A program made the position numbers and the translations under genes. A stretch of DNA of 64,000 nucleotides from an uncultured Amylibacter sp. (GTDB lineage Bacteria > Pseudomonadota > Alphaproteobacteria > Rhodobacterales > Rhodobacteraceae). The DNA lies in NCBI GenBank assembly GCA_959347345.1, contig OY365738.1:1426001-1490000 (forward strand), in the 5' to 3' direction. This document shows, piece after piece, positions 1-8,855 of this stretch. How positions within the stretch are numbered: position 1 is the stretch's first letter; the number at the start of each line of letters is the position of its first letter. Below the pieces are notes generated by a model. That model had not been told where the DNA came from, ran no database searches, and was given only the letters and a program-made list of their open reading frames with translations.

Positions 1-857
1 GGTAATGAGCCCATGCCGCCGACGACTACGACAACAAAAGACAGTACCAGAAAATCCATACCCATGTGATAATTGGGCGAATTTATCGGAGCATAAAGCA
101 CCCCTGCAACACCCGCCACCGCCGCGGCTATGCCAAACATAATGGTAAAACGCCGATTGATATTAATCCCCAACAGCCCCACCGTTTCGCGGTCTGCCAT
201 GCCTGCGCGCACAACCATGCCAAAGGTGGTAAATCGCAAAAACGAAAATATCCCCGCGATAATCGCCACGGCAGAGGCAAAATAAATCAACCGCCAATAG
301 GGATAAATAATCGCATTAACGGGCGCACCAATCAGCACGCCAAAATCAAAAGAGCCAACGAACTGGTCAGGTGCAGGCGTAGGAATCGGGTTCGCCCCAT
401 AAAACGCTTTGATAATTTCTTGGACAACAATCGCCAGCCCAAAGGTCACCAGAATCTGGTCAGAATGCGGGCGGTTATAAAAGTGTTTAATCAGCCCGCG
501 TTCCATAATAAACCCGATTAAAATCATCACGGGGATGGCGACTATAATCGCCAAAGGCACAGACCAATCAATTAACACAGCCCCGATGGATTCGCCAAAC
601 CAATCCATAACATAGGGGGTTTTCACCTTTAATGGGTTGCCCAGAAAATCCAATCGGGTTGGGTCAAGGGCTACCTTTGATACATTTAATAACGCTTGTA
701 CCGATACCGCGCAAAACGCGCCCAGCATGAACAACGCGCCGTGGGCGAAATTAACCACGCCCAACGTGCCGAAAATCAGCGTGAGACCAAGGGCAATCAG
801 TGCATAAGCACTGCCTTTATCCAAGCCGTTTAGGATTTGTAATAATACCTGTTCCAT
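1..857 (-). CDS. Branched-chain amino acid/amide-type ABC transporter permease, LivH family (partial)
   Basis: Inner-membrane permease subunit of an ABC importer of the branched-chain amino acid/urea/short-chain amide family. Reading the minus strand from an ATG at 857 gives an uninterrupted frame to the window edge, so the C-terminus is missing. The frame opens MEQVLLQILNGLDKGSAYAL, then GLTLIFGTLGVVNFAHGALF, the typical first membrane segment and NFAHG motif of LivH proteins, and later RAGMADRETVGLLGIN, the cytoplasmic coupling region. An insert of about 40 residues near position 55-95 resembles the amide/urea-type branch more than canonical LivH. A short purine-rich AGG lies just before the start. 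The gene follows the binding-protein gene on the same strand, separated by a terminator-like hairpin. Substrate not determinable from sequence. Confidence 0.9.
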   Translation of the reverse strand, partial: MEQVLLQILNGLDKGSAYALIALGLTLIFGTLGVVNFAHGALFMLGAFCAVSVQALLNVSKVALDPTRLDFLGNPLKVKTPYVMDWFGESIGAVLIDWSVPLAIIVAIPVMILIGFIMERGLIKHFYNRPHSDQILVTFGLAIVVQEIIKAFYGANPIPTPAPDQFVGSFDFGVLIGAPVNAIIYPYWRLIYFASAVAIIAGIFSFLRFTTFGMVVRAGMADRETVGLLGININRRFTIMFGIAAAVAGVAGVLYAPINSPNYHMGMDFLVLSFVVVVVGGMGSL

Positions 858-881
858 GAACCTGTCTATATAGTATAAAAA

Positions 882-916
882 TAAAAAAAGCCACGCCAGC
901 AAACCGCCAGCGTGGC
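882..916 (-). terminator. Intrinsic terminator or attenuator between binding-protein gene and permease gene
   Basis: On the minus strand the arms GCCACGC and GCGTGGC (890-916, loop of about 13 nt with inner GC pairing) are followed directly by a run of seven T and further T/A. It sits 16 bp after the binding-protein stop codon and before the permease start. This is the usual place for partial termination that raises the binding protein over the membrane subunits. Confidence 0.8.
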
Positions 917-931
917 CTTATATTAAAACGC

Positions 932-2284
932 TTACGCGCCTGGGTTACATTTACCCAATTCCCCACCCGCAAACATTGCGTGGTCGGCAGGATATTCCAC
1001 CTGCGCACGGGGTGTGACTTCCACCACTTCCAGAACGTCAAATTCGGAGGTCGGGTTTTCTTTACCCTTCACAACCAAAACATCCTTAAAGCACTGGTGG
1101 TCTTCGGCACGATACTCGGTTGGACCATTGCCCAAACCATCGAATGTAAAGCCTTCCAAGGCCTCCACAACTCCGCACGGATTGAATGTGCCAGCCCGCT
1201 CGCACGCGTCAGCATACAGCAGAGTTTGACAATAAACCGTGTGTGCGGCCTGTGAGGGAGGGAATCCATACTTTTCGCCAAATGATTTGACGAAAGCTTT
1301 CGATCCCGCATCGGACAAAGACCAATGCCAGTTGGTAGAGCCAAAGATACCCTTCACATTTTCACCCGCACCCCGCGCCATAAGGCGAGAATACAACGGC
1401 ACAACGATTTCAAAGTTTTTACCATTGACTTGCTTATCACGCAGACCGAACTGCACGGCAGAGGTCAATGAATTCACCATATTCCCGCCATAGTGATTCA
1501 AAACCAGCACATCCGCACCCGAATTCAAAACGGGGGCGATATACGAGCTGAAATCAGTCGTTGCCAAAGGTGTCAACACGTTATTCACGGTATTCCAGCC
1601 CTTTGCTTCGGTTGCCTGTTGGATGGATTCTTGTTGCGTCCAGCCCCAAGTATAATCCGCCGTCAGATGATAGGCGTTGCGGTCGGAACCATAACGTGCC
1701 TCCAAAACGGGGGCGAGTGCCGCCCCTGACATATAGCCGTTAAAGAAATGGCGAAACCCGTTCGCTTTTTTATCTTTACCAGTGGTATCATTGGAATGGG
1801 TTAAACCCGCCATGAAAATCACCCCAGCCTCTTGACACAGACCCTGCACAGCAATCGCCACACCAGAAGAAGACCCGCCAGTAATCATAACCGCGCCGTC
1901 CTTTTCAATCATGGATTTTGCTGACGCACGCGCCGCATCGGATTTGGTTTGCGTGTCACCCGTAACGAATTCCACTTTTTTACCCAAGATGCCGTTGCCC
2001 TTTAGGGTTTTGGATGAAAAGGTATTCATCATACCACCATCGCCACCACCATTCAGGTGTTCAACCGCCAACTGATAGGCGCGAAGTTCGTCCGCACCCT
2101 CATCCGCATAGGGACCAGTTTGTGGCACATTAAAGCCGAGCGTAACCGAACTGCCAGAAGGCTCGTTCGTGTATGCGTTGGCAGGTTTCGTAAGAACGGT
2201 AGGCATCGCCAAACCAGCACCTAGAACGGCGCCTGTTTTGATAACTCCCCTCCGCGTGAGTTTAGTTCGTGTAAAATTAGACAT
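932..2284 (-). CDS. Periplasmic substrate-binding protein of amide/branched-chain amino acid ABC transporter, Tat-exported
   Basis: Type 1 periplasmic binding protein (Peripla_BP_6-like), 450 aa from the ATG at 2284. It captures a small solute and delivers it to the LivH-like permease encoded just downstream. The N-terminus contains a twin-arginine motif (KLTRRGVIKTGAVLGAG) followed by a hydrophobic stretch and ANA, a Tat signal peptide. The mature part has the family pattern of an opening GPYADEGADEL segment, GGSSSGVAIAV and a C-terminal VVEVTP region. The reading frame extends upstream to 2422, but AGGAG lies 8 bases before 2284 and the Tat signal begins there, so the shorter start is chosen. 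Ligand is unknown; urea, an amide or an amino acid are all possible. Confidence 0.9.
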   Translation of the reverse strand: MSNFTRTKLTRRGVIKTGAVLGAGLAMPTVLTKPANAYTNEPSGSSVTLGFNVPQTGPYADEGADELRAYQLAVEHLNGGGDGGMMNTFSSKTLKGNGILGKKVEFVTGDTQTKSDAARASAKSMIEKDGAVMITGGSSSGVAIAVQGLCQEAGVIFMAGLTHSNDTTGKDKKANGFRHFFNGYMSGAALAPVLEARYGSDRNAYHLTADYTWGWTQQESIQQATEAKGWNTVNNVLTPLATTDFSSYIAPVLNSGADVLVLNHYGGNMVNSLTSAVQFGLRDKQVNGKNFEIVVPLYSRLMARGAGENVKGIFGSTNWHWSLSDAGSKAFVKSFGEKYGFPPSQAAHTVYCQTLLYADACERAGTFNPCGVVEALEGFTFDGLGNGPTEYRAEDHQCFKDVLVVKGKENPTSEFDVLEVVEVTPRAQVEYPADHAMFAGGELGKCNPGA

Positions 2285-2585
2285 TAGTGTTTCTCCTGTT
2301 AAACCGCCCACAAATAAAATTGTTGGGCGGGTCTTTATATTTACATTATGGCGTAAGGTTTTGCGAATCTTTGCGAATCGTTTTGCGAATCGGGGCAAAG
2401 CCTTTACACCGTGAATGGGCAAGTTTGCCTATAATACGGGTAAAGTCAAGACGGATTGTTTTGCAATTGTATTAATATCGTGTAAAATTGTGTAATAAAT
2501 TACAATAAATTCTGTAAATCTGTAAATTTTGTAAATTTTATGTGATTAATCAAACACGGCTATAAAACACGGCTATTAAACCCGC
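2285..2585. other. Intergenic region with leader hairpin and A/T-rich promoter area
   Basis: No gene is supported here. Bases 2304-2330 form a hairpin (CCGCCCA/TGGGCGG) in the 5' leader of the binding-protein gene, 20 bases before its ribosome-binding site. Bases 2360-2400 hold three near-copies of TTGCGAATC. Bases 2465-2545 are strongly A/T rich with repeated TGTAAAT motifs, likely the promoter area. Confidence 0.5.
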
Positions 2586-3686
2586 CTAATCAAAAATAAC
2601 CACATTGCGCTGACATTTGCCGATTCGCGTATCGGCTATCGCCTCGTTAATCTGGGCAAATCCATAGCGGTTGGTAATCAACTCATCCAGTTTCAACCGC
2701 CCTTGGTCATAAAGCGACAATAGCATGGGGATATCGCGTTTCAATACCGTCTCTCCCATTCGCGAACCCCGCAAAACTTGGCTGGAAAATACGATGTTAA
2801 TCGGCTCGTAATTCGCCTTTGCGCCAACGGGGGGCATGCCAACCATCACCATCTCGCCGCCCCGTGCCAGCAAATCAGGGGCGGTATCAAACACGGCAAT
2901 TGCGCCCGTGGTGACAAAGACATAATCCGCCCCGCCTTGCGTTAGGGTGTGGATTTTATCGGTTAAATCCGCGCCCGCAAGCACGGTATCGGTTGCGCCG
3001 AAATCGGCGGCACAATCCAGTTTATCGCGGGCAACATCCACGGCGATAATCTGCCGTGCCCCGGCAATCCGTGCGCCTTGGATTGTATTCAAACCAACCC
3101 CGCCCGCGCCAATAACCACGACAGACGCGCCACTGCGCATCTTGGCGGAATTCACCACCGCACCAAAACCCGTGATGACTCCACATGATAAGAGTGCGGC
3201 AACTTCCATCGGCAAGGCATCGGGGATAAGGTGGATTTGGCTTTGGTCAACGATGACTTCCTCGGCGAAAGCCGCCACCGCCATGCCGTGTTCCAGTTTT
3301 TCACCCGATTTCGTTTGTAATGGCGAATCGGCTAGGCGGTCATAATCGGTGCTACATGCGGTCGGTTGTCCTTGCGTGCAAGGGCAGCACTGCCCGCAAG
3401 AGCGAATCAGGGTGACGATAACACGGTCGTTCGTGGCAAACCCCGTAACACCGCCGCCCGTTTCCATAACAACCCCAGCGGCTTCGTGTCCATAAACCGC
3501 AGGCAAATGCCCGCCAAACATACCGTCTATAAAGGCAATATCGGAATGGCAAATCGCGCAGGCTTTTATTTTTATCCGCACTTGCCCAGATGATACGGGG
3601 GCTAGGATGGCATCCTCTATCGTAAGGGGTGCTTTGAATTGGCGACAAATCGCCGCTTTTATGGGGGTATTTATGGGGGTGTTCAT
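2586..3686 (-). CDS. Zinc-dependent alcohol dehydrogenase, class III-like
   Basis: Medium-chain dehydrogenase/reductase, 366 aa, expected to oxidise an alcohol or hydroxymethyl adduct with NAD+. Visible catalytic zinc ligands are the Cys in CAICHSD, the His in YGHEAAG and the Cys in LLSCGVITGFG. The structural zinc lobe CGQCCPCTQGQPTAC has the four cysteines in the usual spacing. The Rossmann fold motif VIGAGGVGLN follows. The overall pattern matches the class III/FrmA-like branch, but the exact substrate (for example S-hydroxymethylglutathione) is an inference. It is transcribed toward the binding-protein gene and diverges from sucC. Confidence 0.88.
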   Translation of the reverse strand: MNTPINTPIKAAICRQFKAPLTIEDAILAPVSSGQVRIKIKACAICHSDIAFIDGMFGGHLPAVYGHEAAGVVMETGGGVTGFATNDRVIVTLIRSCGQCCPCTQGQPTACSTDYDRLADSPLQTKSGEKLEHGMAVAAFAEEVIVDQSQIHLIPDALPMEVAALLSCGVITGFGAVVNSAKMRSGASVVVIGAGGVGLNTIQGARIAGARQIIAVDVARDKLDCAADFGATDTVLAGADLTDKIHTLTQGGADYVFVTTGAIAVFDTAPDLLARGGEMVMVGMPPVGAKANYEPINIVFSSQVLRGSRMGETVLKRDIPMLLSLYDQGRLKLDELITNRYGFAQINEAIADTRIGKCQRNVVIFD

Positions 3687-3826
3687 AACAGTATCCTTTT
3701 TTATTTTGCCACACTATAACAGCCAATATAACAGATTACGCGGGTTTGTATAGTTTGGAATTATTACACTGGTCATTTTCATAAAAATCATTTACAGTCG
3801 GGCAAAACCGCAATTAAGGGCAAACC

Positions 3827-5017
3827 ATGAACATCCACGAATACCAAGCAAAACGTATCCTAAAGGGCTATGGCGCACCTGTTGTCAAAGGCGTGGCTAT
3901 CACCGATATAACCCGCGTGGCGAGCGCGATAGCGTCTTTACCTGGCCCAGTTTGGGTGGTCAAAAGCCAAATCCACGCGGGCGGACGTGGCAAGGGACAT
4001 TTCAAAGATTTGCCAGATGCGAAAGGCGGGGTGCGGGTGTGTTTCAGCGCAGAAGAGGCCGAACAGAACGCCAAGGAAATGTTTGGCCGCACGCTCATCA
4101 CCAAACAAACCGGGGCGCAAGGCAAGCAAGTCAATCGGCTTTATATCGAGGATGGCGCGGATATTGAAGACGAATTGTACCTATCCATTCTGGTTGATCG
4201 CGCCACGGCACAGGTGAGCTTCATCGTCTCCCGCGCCGGTGGTATGGATATTGAAACCGTGGCAGAGGAAACCCCCGACCGTGTGAAAACCATAGCCATA
4301 ACCGCCAGCATAGGCTGTCAGGATAAACAGGGCGAACAAATCGCCGATGCTTTGGGTTTGCAGGGCGATACCCGAACGCAGGGTGTGGAATTGTTCAAAC
4401 TGCTGTATTGTGCTTTTACCGAAAAGGACATGTCGCTGTTGGAAATAAACCCGTTAATCGTCACCAAATCGGGCGATATTAAAGTACTGGACGCAAAGAT
4501 GTCTTTTGACGGTAACGCGCTGTCTCGCAATCCAGATATTGCCGAGCTGCGTGATGAAACCGAAGAAGACCCAAAAGAGATTGAAGCCTCGCGCCATGAC
4601 CTTGCCTATATCGCTTTGGATGGTGAAATCGGCTGTATGGTGAATGGCGCGGGGTTGGCGATGGCAACGATGGATATTATCAAATTATACGGTGCTACGC
4701 CCGCGAATTTTCTGGATGTGGGCGGTGGGGCAACCCGTGAAAAGGTGACGGAGGCGTTTAAAATAATCACCTCGGATGCCAAAGTTAAGGGGATTCTGGT
4801 GAATATATTCGGTGGGATTATGCGGTGCGATGTGATTGCAGAGGGTGTGGTCGCGGCGGTAAAAGACATTGGGCTGAAGGTGCCTCTGGTCGTACGATTG
4901 GAAGGCACGCGGGTGGCGCAGGGTAAAGAAATAATGAACAAAAGCGGGCTGAACCTTATCGCCGCCGATGATTTAGATGACGCGGCGCAAAAAATTGTCC
5001 GTGCGGTAAAGGGGTAG
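3827..5017 (+). CDS. sucC: Succinyl-CoA ligase (ADP-forming) beta subunit
   Basis: ATP-grasp subunit that, with SucD, interconverts succinyl-CoA and succinate with substrate-level phosphorylation in the TCA cycle. 396 aa, close to the family norm. It opens [19 protein letters not shown], and contains the ATP-grasp segment [37 protein letters not shown], and the CoA-ligase block [17 protein letters not shown] with FLDVGGGA. It is followed after 3 bases by sucD. Malate-CoA ligase (MtkA) is a close relative, but the C-terminal block [15 protein letters not shown] matches SucC better. mdh and sucAB, often adjacent in alphaproteobacteria, are not here. Confidence 0.95.
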   Translation: MNIHEYQAKRILKGYGAPVVKGVAITDITRVASAIASLPGPVWVVKSQIHAGGRGKGHFKDLPDAKGGVRVCFSAEEAEQNAKEMFGRTLITKQTGAQGKQVNRLYIEDGADIEDELYLSILVDRATAQVSFIVSRAGGMDIETVAEETPDRVKTIAITASIGCQDKQGEQIADALGLQGDTRTQGVELFKLLYCAFTEKDMSLLEINPLIVTKSGDIKVLDAKMSFDGNALSRNPDIAELRDETEEDPKEIEASRHDLAYIALDGEIGCMVNGAGLAMATMDIIKLYGATPANFLDVGGGATREKVTEAFKIITSDAKVKGILVNIFGGIMRCDVIAEGVVAAVKDIGLKVPLVVRLEGTRVAQGKEIMNKSGLNLIAADDLDDAAQKIVRAVKG

Positions 5018-5020
5018 AAC

Positions 5021-5920
5021 ATGTCGATTCTTATTGATAAAAACACAAAAATAATCGTGCAGGGGTTGACCGGTAAAACTGGCACTTTCCACACGGAACA
5101 GGCTTTGGCGTATCACGCCACGCAGATGGTCGCAGGGGTGCATCCTAAAAAAGGTGGCAGCGATTGGCAGGGCGCGGGCGGGGAAATCTTGCCGATTTAC
5201 GCGACTGTGGCAGAGGCGGCTGGCGCGACTGGTGCGACTGCCAGCGTGATTTATGTCCCGCCTTTGGGCGCGGCGGCGGCGATTGAAGAGGCAATAGATG
5301 CAGGAATTTCCCTGATTACTTGTATTACTGAGGGTATCCCCATCCAAGATATGGTGCGGGTGAAGGAACGTTTGCAAGGCTCTGGCTCGCGCCTGATTGG
5401 GCCGAATTGTCCGGGAGTGATGACCCCTGATGAATGCAAAATCGGCATTATGCCTGGGGCTATTTTTAAAAAAGGCTCGGTTGGGGTGTTGTCGCGGTCT
5501 GGGACTTTGACCTATGAAGCGGTGTATCAAACGACGGTTAGCGGGCTGGGGCAATCCTCTGCCATTGGTATTGGCGGCGATCCTGTTAAGGGGACGGAAT
5601 TTATCGATATTCTGGAATTGTTTTTGGCGGATGAGGACACGCAATCCATCATTATGATTGGGGAAATCGGTGGCGGAGCGGAAGAGGACGCGGCGCAGTT
5701 TTTAATAGACGAAGCCAAACGCGGGCGGTCAAAACCAACCGTGGGGTTTGTCGCGGGGCGGACGGCTCCGCCAGGGCGGACTATGGGACATGCGGGCGCG
5801 GTTATATCGGGTGGCAAAGGCGGGGCGGACGATAAAATCGCGGCGTTAGAGGGCGCGGGGGTGCGTATCGCACCCTCCCCCGCGAAATTGGGTGAGACTC
5901 TGGTTGCCCTGTTGGGTTAA
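5021..5920 (+). CDS. sucD: Succinyl-CoA ligase (ADP-forming) alpha subunit
   Basis: CoA-binding, phosphohistidine-carrying subunit of succinyl-CoA synthetase, 299 aa. Visible blocks are [19 protein letters not shown] (CoA-binding Rossmann part), [20 protein letters not shown], and the phosphorylated histidine loop [20 protein letters not shown] near residue 250. The start lies 3 bases after the sucC stop, so the two are translated together. Cytosolic TCA-cycle enzyme. Confidence 0.96.
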   Translation: MSILIDKNTKIIVQGLTGKTGTFHTEQALAYHATQMVAGVHPKKGGSDWQGAGGEILPIYATVAEAAGATGATASVIYVPPLGAAAAIEEAIDAGISLITCITEGIPIQDMVRVKERLQGSGSRLIGPNCPGVMTPDECKIGIMPGAIFKKGSVGVLSRSGTLTYEAVYQTTVSGLGQSSAIGIGGDPVKGTEFIDILELFLADEDTQSIIMIGEIGGGAEEDAAQFLIDEAKRGRSKPTVGFVAGRTAPPGRTMGHAGAVISGGKGGADDKIAALEGAGVRIAPSPAKLGETLVALLG

Positions 5921-5936
5921 TTTTAGGGGGTATGAA

Positions 5937-6200
5937 ATGGCTATGCTTATGATGATAGGGTTGTTTGTTTTTATCGGCGCGGGGCTGGGGTTTGTCGGCA
6001 CGCGGATGATGGGGATGAATACCGATGTTCTAACCACTATGGGTTTGGGGATTTTGGGCGCGGTTGCTGGGTTTTTTATTATTCCGTATTTGTTGCGGAC
6101 TCTGGTGGTGTTTCCCTTGCCTGTGAGTATCGGGCTGGGCAGTGTTATCGGGGTTTTGCTGATAATCTGGGGCTATAAGGTTTTGTTTCATAAGAAGTGA
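5937..6200 (+). CDS. Small hydrophobic membrane protein, possibly GlsB/YeaQ/YmgE-like
   Basis: 87 aa from ATG 5937, preceded by AGGGGGT; an upstream in-frame start inside sucD is disfavoured. Nearly the whole protein is hydrophobic, with about three predicted membrane helices, glycine-rich turns (GAGLGFVGTRMMG, GILGAVAGFFI) and a basic end (FHKK). Size and helix pattern resemble the transglycosylase-associated YeaQ/YmgE family, but no decisive motif is seen. It probably shares the sucCD transcript (16 bp gap). Confidence 0.6.
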   Translation: MAMLMMIGLFVFIGAGLGFVGTRMMGMNTDVLTTMGLGILGAVAGFFIIPYLLRTLVVFPLPVSIGLGSVIGVLLIIWGYKVLFHKK

Positions 6201-6215
6201 TTGTGGCTATTTTTA

Positions 6216-6445
6216 GCCCTGCGGGTCTTCGTCATCGCTTACGCGAGTGCCGACCAACGTGGTCTTTTGTGCGTAGCCCCCACTTCGTGGGAGCATGCCA
6301 AAAGCCCTTTGGTTACAAGACGATAGGTTCTCTATAAATTTACTATGGTTTGTCTTTGCATCTAGGCACAAATTAACGATTAATGTTTTTTTGCCACTTC
6401 TTGACTGGTCGGCATTTCGAAGAAATGACGAAGACCCGCAAGGGC
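6216..6445. repeat. MITE-like inverted-repeat element
   Basis: Imperfect terminal inverted repeats of about 42-45 bp at 6216-6257 and 6401-6445 share GCCCT(T)GCGGGTCTTCGTCAT at the outer ends and GCCGACCA at the inner ends. The interior (6299-6346) contains a fragment of the larger repeat found at 33.1 and 45.9 kb (CTTTGGTTACAAGA and ATAAATTTACTAT). No open frame is supported. A solo copy of the outer repeat occurs at 56213-56232. Confidence 0.75.
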
Positions 6446-6830
6446 ATTCATAATTATTCTAGAGCAGTTCTATAATTCTAGGAAACGACCGCCCAAAAAG
6501 GGTGGTCGCGCGCACCCTCACCCCCACGGGTGCGCGTCAACTTATCGGTTGTACTGGGTCAGTTTATTTTAGAGTCGCTGGTGACGCAAAATCCTATTAT
6601 CCTAACAACCAAGACGCACACCCTTCGGGTTCGCGCGACCCGTGCCAAACATGACGAATGGTTATTTTATTCAAACAGGATTTGCCAAGTATAACCAAAG
6701 GCTTTTGTGTATGGGCTTTTTCATGTTTTTATTTCGGTCGGGCAGGTTCAACTGCCCTTATGAAAAAGCTCTATATGCACAAAAGCCACGCCCTCGCGTG
6801 GAGCTGGTCGGCATTGCGAATAGCATTCAT
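6446..6830. repeat. Non-coding repeat mosaic with REP-like hairpins
   Basis: No gene is supported. Contents in order are a GACC-type hairpin at 6487-6507, a perfect 9 bp stem CGCGCACCC/GGGTGCGCG at 6509-6536, and a truncated end of the large repeat element at 6694-6787. Its hairpin arms GGCTTTTGTGTATGGGCTTT and GCTCTATATGCACAAAAGCC are split by an inserted segment carrying GGGCAGGTTCAACTGCCC. A further copy of the CTGGTCGGCATTGCGAA motif follows at 6804-6820. The short frames predicted here look like repeat translations. Confidence 0.7.
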
Positions 6831-6857
6831 CGTTAATCGTTAATCATTAATCGTTAA
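6831..6857 (-). repeat. Heptanucleotide array at the lysE-type gene 3' end
   Basis: On the minus strand the stop codon of the exporter gene is followed directly by TTAACGATTAATGATTAACG and one more unit. These are 7-base units TTAAYGA. The unit contains TAA or TGA, and because 7 is not a multiple of 3 the array places stops in all three frames. Confidence 0.85.
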
Positions 6858-7463
6858 TCAAAGATCCGCAACCACTATCAGCACAATAGAAAACAGCAAC
6901 AACCCCGCCATCACCAGATTAAAAACCATCACCTGCCAGTCGCCTTTTAACCACCGCACTATCGTGCTGCCAAACAGCCCCCAGCCCGCAGACGACCCGC
7001 ACCCCAACACCGCAAACATCCCCGAAATCACCAACGCAGAGCGCAACGGCGCATCGGGTGATACAAACTGGCTGGTCACGCTAATCGCCATCACCCAAGC
7101 CTTTGGGTTAATCCATTGAAACGCCGCCGCCTGCAAAAACCCCCACGGTTTTTTATCGGTTTTCCCATCCAGATTGGGGGCAGAGGCAGTGGCTATCCGC
7201 CAACATAACCATAGCAAAATCACGATACCCGTCCAGCGTACGGCCTCGCGCAACACCCAGCTCTGCTGGAAAATCGCGCCCAAGCCAAAGGCTATCAGAA
7301 AGCTCATAATCGCAAAACCGAACGCCACGCCGACCATATGGGGCAGGCTGCGCCGAAACCCAAACCGCGCGGCCGACAGAGCAATCAGCGTATTATTCGG
7401 ACCAGGAGTCCATAACGACACGATAACAAACCCCAAGAGCGATATCAAATCAACGCTCATCAT
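6858..7463 (-). CDS. LysE/RhtB family amino acid exporter
   Basis: Inner-membrane efflux protein, 201 aa, predicted to export amino acids or derivatives. The start is the ATG overlapping the aroC stop (TGATGA), giving [20 protein letters not shown]; a longer upstream frame runs inside aroC. Family signatures are WTPGPNNTLIALSAARFGFR (the conserved PGPN motif), a GVAFGFAI glycine-rich helix, and QWINPKAWVMA. About six membrane segments. Translationally coupled to aroC. Substrate unknown. Confidence 0.9.
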   Translation of the reverse strand: MMSVDLISLLGFVIVSLWTPGPNNTLIALSAARFGFRRSLPHMVGVAFGFAIMSFLIAFGLGAIFQQSWVLREAVRWTGIVILLWLCWRIATASAPNLDGKTDKKPWGFLQAAAFQWINPKAWVMAISVTSQFVSPDAPLRSALVISGMFAVLGCGSSAGWGLFGSTIVRWLKGDWQVMVFNLVMAGLLLFSIVLIVVADL

Positions 7464-8575
7464 CAGCCCCCGATTTTGCCGAAAGTATCGCCAACCGCAC
7501 CGCCCATCTGGGCGCGATGCCGCAAAATATGATCCAGCAAAACACACGCCATCATAGCCTCACCCACTGGTACGGCGCGAATCCCCACACACGGGTCATG
7601 GCGACCTTTTGTGATAATTTGACTAGCCACTCCGCCAGCCGTAATCGTATCACGAGCGTGCAAAATGGACGAAGTCGGTTTGACGGCAAAGCGACAAATA
7701 ATATCCTGCCCCGTGGAAATTCCACCCAATATCCCGCCCGCGTGGTTGGAACGATAGGCTGGCGCACCGTTTTTAAAATCAATCTCATCGGCGTTTTGCG
7801 TTCCTAATAGATTCGCCGCGCCGAACCCCGCGCCGATTTCCACGCCTTTAACCGCGTTAATAGACATCATGGCCGCCGAAATATCCGTATCCAATTTGGC
7901 ATAAATCGGTGCACCGAGTCCCGCAGGAAACCCTTGCGCGATAACCTCTATCACCGCGCCAACGCTGTTGCCATCCTTGCGTAGTTTGTTCAAATAATCT
8001 TCCCAATCCATCGCTGCCTTGGCATCTGGCACCCAAAATGGGTTTTGGTCAATCTGTGCCAAATCACGGGTTTCATTGATTTTATGCTCGCCCATCTGCA
8101 CCATATAACCAAGAATCCGCGCCTCTGGCAACATCGCATCCAATACCTTTCGCGCGACTCCACCCGCCGCAACCCGCGCCGCCGTTTCACGGGCGGAACT
8201 TCGCCCACCACCACGCGGGTCACGAATCCCGTATTTCTGCCAATAGGACAAATCCGCATGCCCAGGGCGGAATTTATCCGAAATATCGCCATAGTCTTTG
8301 CTCCGCTGGTCAGTATTTTCAATCATTAATTGAATCGGAGTCCCCGTGGTTTTGCCCTGATAAACCCCCGATAAAATCTTCACCTTATCGGCTTCCTGCC
8401 TTTGGCTGGTGTATTTATTTTGCCCGGGTTTGCGTTTATCCAACCACTGCTGAATATCGGTTTCATCCAACGCTATATTGGGCGGACAGCCGTCAATAGT
8501 TGCGCCCAGCGCGGGCCCATGGCTCTCCCCCCAGGTGGTAAAACGAAACAAATGACCGAAAGTATTGAATGACAT
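7463..8575 (-). CDS. aroC: Chorismate synthase
   Basis: Last enzyme of the shikimate pathway, converting 5-enolpyruvylshikimate-3-phosphate to chorismate with reduced FMN. 370 aa, normal length. Opens [20 protein letters not shown], with the three family signatures [37 protein letters not shown] with [17 protein letters not shown], and [18 protein letters not shown]. First gene of a two-gene unit with the exporter. Diverges from the TPP-controlled thi operon. Confidence 0.97.
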   Translation of the reverse strand: MSFNTFGHLFRFTTWGESHGPALGATIDGCPPNIALDETDIQQWLDKRKPGQNKYTSQRQEADKVKILSGVYQGKTTGTPIQLMIENTDQRSKDYGDISDKFRPGHADLSYWQKYGIRDPRGGGRSSARETAARVAAGGVARKVLDAMLPEARILGYMVQMGEHKINETRDLAQIDQNPFWVPDAKAAMDWEDYLNKLRKDGNSVGAVIEVIAQGFPAGLGAPIYAKLDTDISAAMMSINAVKGVEIGAGFGAANLLGTQNADEIDFKNGAPAYRSNHAGGILGGISTGQDIICRFAVKPTSSILHARDTITAGGVASQIITKGRHDPCVGIRAVPVGEAMMACVLLDHILRHRAQMGGAVGDTFGKIGG

Positions 8576-8706
8576 AGCAGGGTTTCCTTAAAGGTTCTTA
8601 TGCTCTCTTACCGTAAAAACACCCGCGTGGCAACGCATGGGCGGTATAAAAACGAAAATTAGGCTGATTTGGGCTTGCGTGCGGGGGAAAAAACGCTATG
8701 ATGGGG

Positions 8707-8798
8707 GCAACCTCGGGGGGATTATTGCAATCTGAGATGTGCCGCGTGCATAAACCCGTTGAACCTGAACCAGATTATACTGGCGTAGGAAAGGTTGC
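8707..8798 (+). promoter_or_regulatory. TPP riboswitch (THI element)
   Basis: The conserved core CTGAGATGTGCC, then ACCCGTTGAACCTGA, then ACTGGCGTAGGAA matches the thiamine pyrophosphate aptamer. Helix P1 is a perfect 7 bp pairing, GCAACCT (8707-8713) with AGGTTGC (8792-8798). It lies upstream of thiBPQ and supports a thiamine role for that transporter. An ATG (8799) begins at the base right after P1, but the likelier start is at 8856, leaving about 57 bases between aptamer and gene for an expression platform. Confidence 0.95.
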
Positions 8799-8855
8799 AT
8801 GAAATCGCTTTCAATCACCTTGTCTATCGCCTGTTTGCTTTATACAAAGGACGAT

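Noticed and set aside
66..521. Plus-strand open frame of 151 codons at the left edge
   Set aside because: It is antisense to a clear LivH-type permease frame on the minus strand that runs from 857 to the window edge; its composition is typical of a shadow frame.
4973..5644. Minus-strand open frame of 223 codons
   Set aside because: Antisense to sucD, caused by the biased codon use of that gene.
3827..5920. Malate-CoA ligase (mtkAB) instead of sucCD
   Set aside because: C-terminal blocks match succinyl-CoA ligase more closely and no serine-cycle genes are adjacent.
6642..6836. Short plus-strand frames in the repeat mosaic
   Set aside because: They translate repeat DNA, including the hairpin of the MITE-like element, and lack ribosome sites.
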